From NCBI GenBank assembly GCA_030746455.1, contig JASLMQ010000890.1, positions 1 to 5,936 on the forward strand: a stretch of 5,936 bases of DNA, in the 5' to 3' direction. Below, in pieces: positions 5,843-5,936 of the stretch. The translations under genes and the position numbers were made by a program. The notes beneath the pieces were generated by a model, which was given only the letters and a program-made list of their open reading frames with translations, was not told the origin of the DNA and did no database searches. Each line of letters begins with the position of its first letter. Positions within the stretch are counted from its first letter, which is position 1. Origin of the DNA: Candidatus Latescibacterota bacterium (lineage in GTDB: Bacteria > Latescibacterota > UBA2968 > GCA-2709665).

Positions 5843-5890
5843 GGCTGAAAGCTGGTCTTCCCTCTGCCGTTTGCCTTCTCCCTTCTGCCG
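5843..5890. repeat. Mixed heptad repeat, GCTGA type then TCTGCCN type
   Basis: Two degenerate units, GGCTGAA (5843-5849) and AGCTGGT (5850-5856), run into five units from 5856: TCTTCCC, TCTGCCG, TTTGCCT, TCTCCCT and TCTGCCG. The last part carries the 16-nt exact reverse complement of 4755-4770. Both unit types occur separately elsewhere in the window, so this site joins them. Confidence 0.8.
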
Positions 5891-5936
5891 ACATTGCAGG
5901 TGTCCATTGCCCGCGCTCAGCAATCGGAGTCTATCA

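Larger units (their letters stand above)
5703..5936. other. Intergenic region with palindromic element and heptad array
   Basis: No gene was recognised after the creatininase stop. The region holds a short inverted repeat, CTTCG (5704-5708) with CGAAG (5722-5726), around GGGCCC; a longer palindromic element (5761-5820); and a heptad array (5843-5890). A - strand open frame overlapping the creatininase gene's end reaches into this region but looks like an antisense shadow. Confidence 0.6.

Overview
This is a GC-rich window of bacterial chromosome type, with strong G/C preference at third codon positions. It carries five intact protein genes, all on the + strand. No tRNA, rRNA, CRISPR array, transposase or phage gene was seen. 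The protein families are a neutral-ceramidase-fold hydrolase, an MtaA-like URO-D-fold protein, a radical SAM protein with a SPASM-like C-terminus, a Nif3/YbgI protein and a creatininase-family amidohydrolase. Together with long spacers packed with 7-bp tandem repeats, they suggest an environmental bacterium of the Planctomycetota, Armatimonadota or related uncultured type. That assignment is an impression from gene content and repeat style, not a measured result.

Layout: positions 1-166 are a leader without a supported gene, containing an inverted repeat (65-72 with 112-119). Positions 167-3639 are a tight three-gene block: ceramidase-like hydrolase (167-1447), 9-nt gap, MtaA/URO-D-like protein (1457-2587), 14-nt gap, radical SAM/SPASM-like protein (2602-3639). 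The spacing suggests one transcript. Positions 3640-3873 are a spacer with two oppositely oriented sets of heptad repeats, followed by the Nif3-like gene (3874-4668). Positions 4669-4964 are a second spacer with a purine-rich heptad array and, about 75 nt later, a pyrimidine-rich array that is roughly its complement. The creatininase-family gene follows (4965-5702). Positions 5703-5936 hold a G/C-run palindromic element and another heptad array.

How the genes may work together: all five families are metal or cofactor enzymes. Four are likely Zn or dinuclear-metal proteins and one carries Fe-S clusters. The first three are probably co-expressed. The MtaA-like protein keeps the His-X-Cys...Cys Zn signature of corrinoid-dependent methyltransferases, but no corrinoid protein is in the window. 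The radical SAM protein has extra C-terminal cysteines like those of SPASM proteins, and a creatininase-family protein lies nearby. That pairing occurs in mycofactocin maturation, but no precursor peptide was found, so a shared pathway is only a hypothesis.

The most unusual part is non-coding. At least six heptad repeat blocks lie only in the three downstream spacers and are absent from the compact operon. They tend to occur as inverted pairs around a 65-75 nt core. A 16-nt exact inverted repeat from two of these blocks brackets the creatininase gene.
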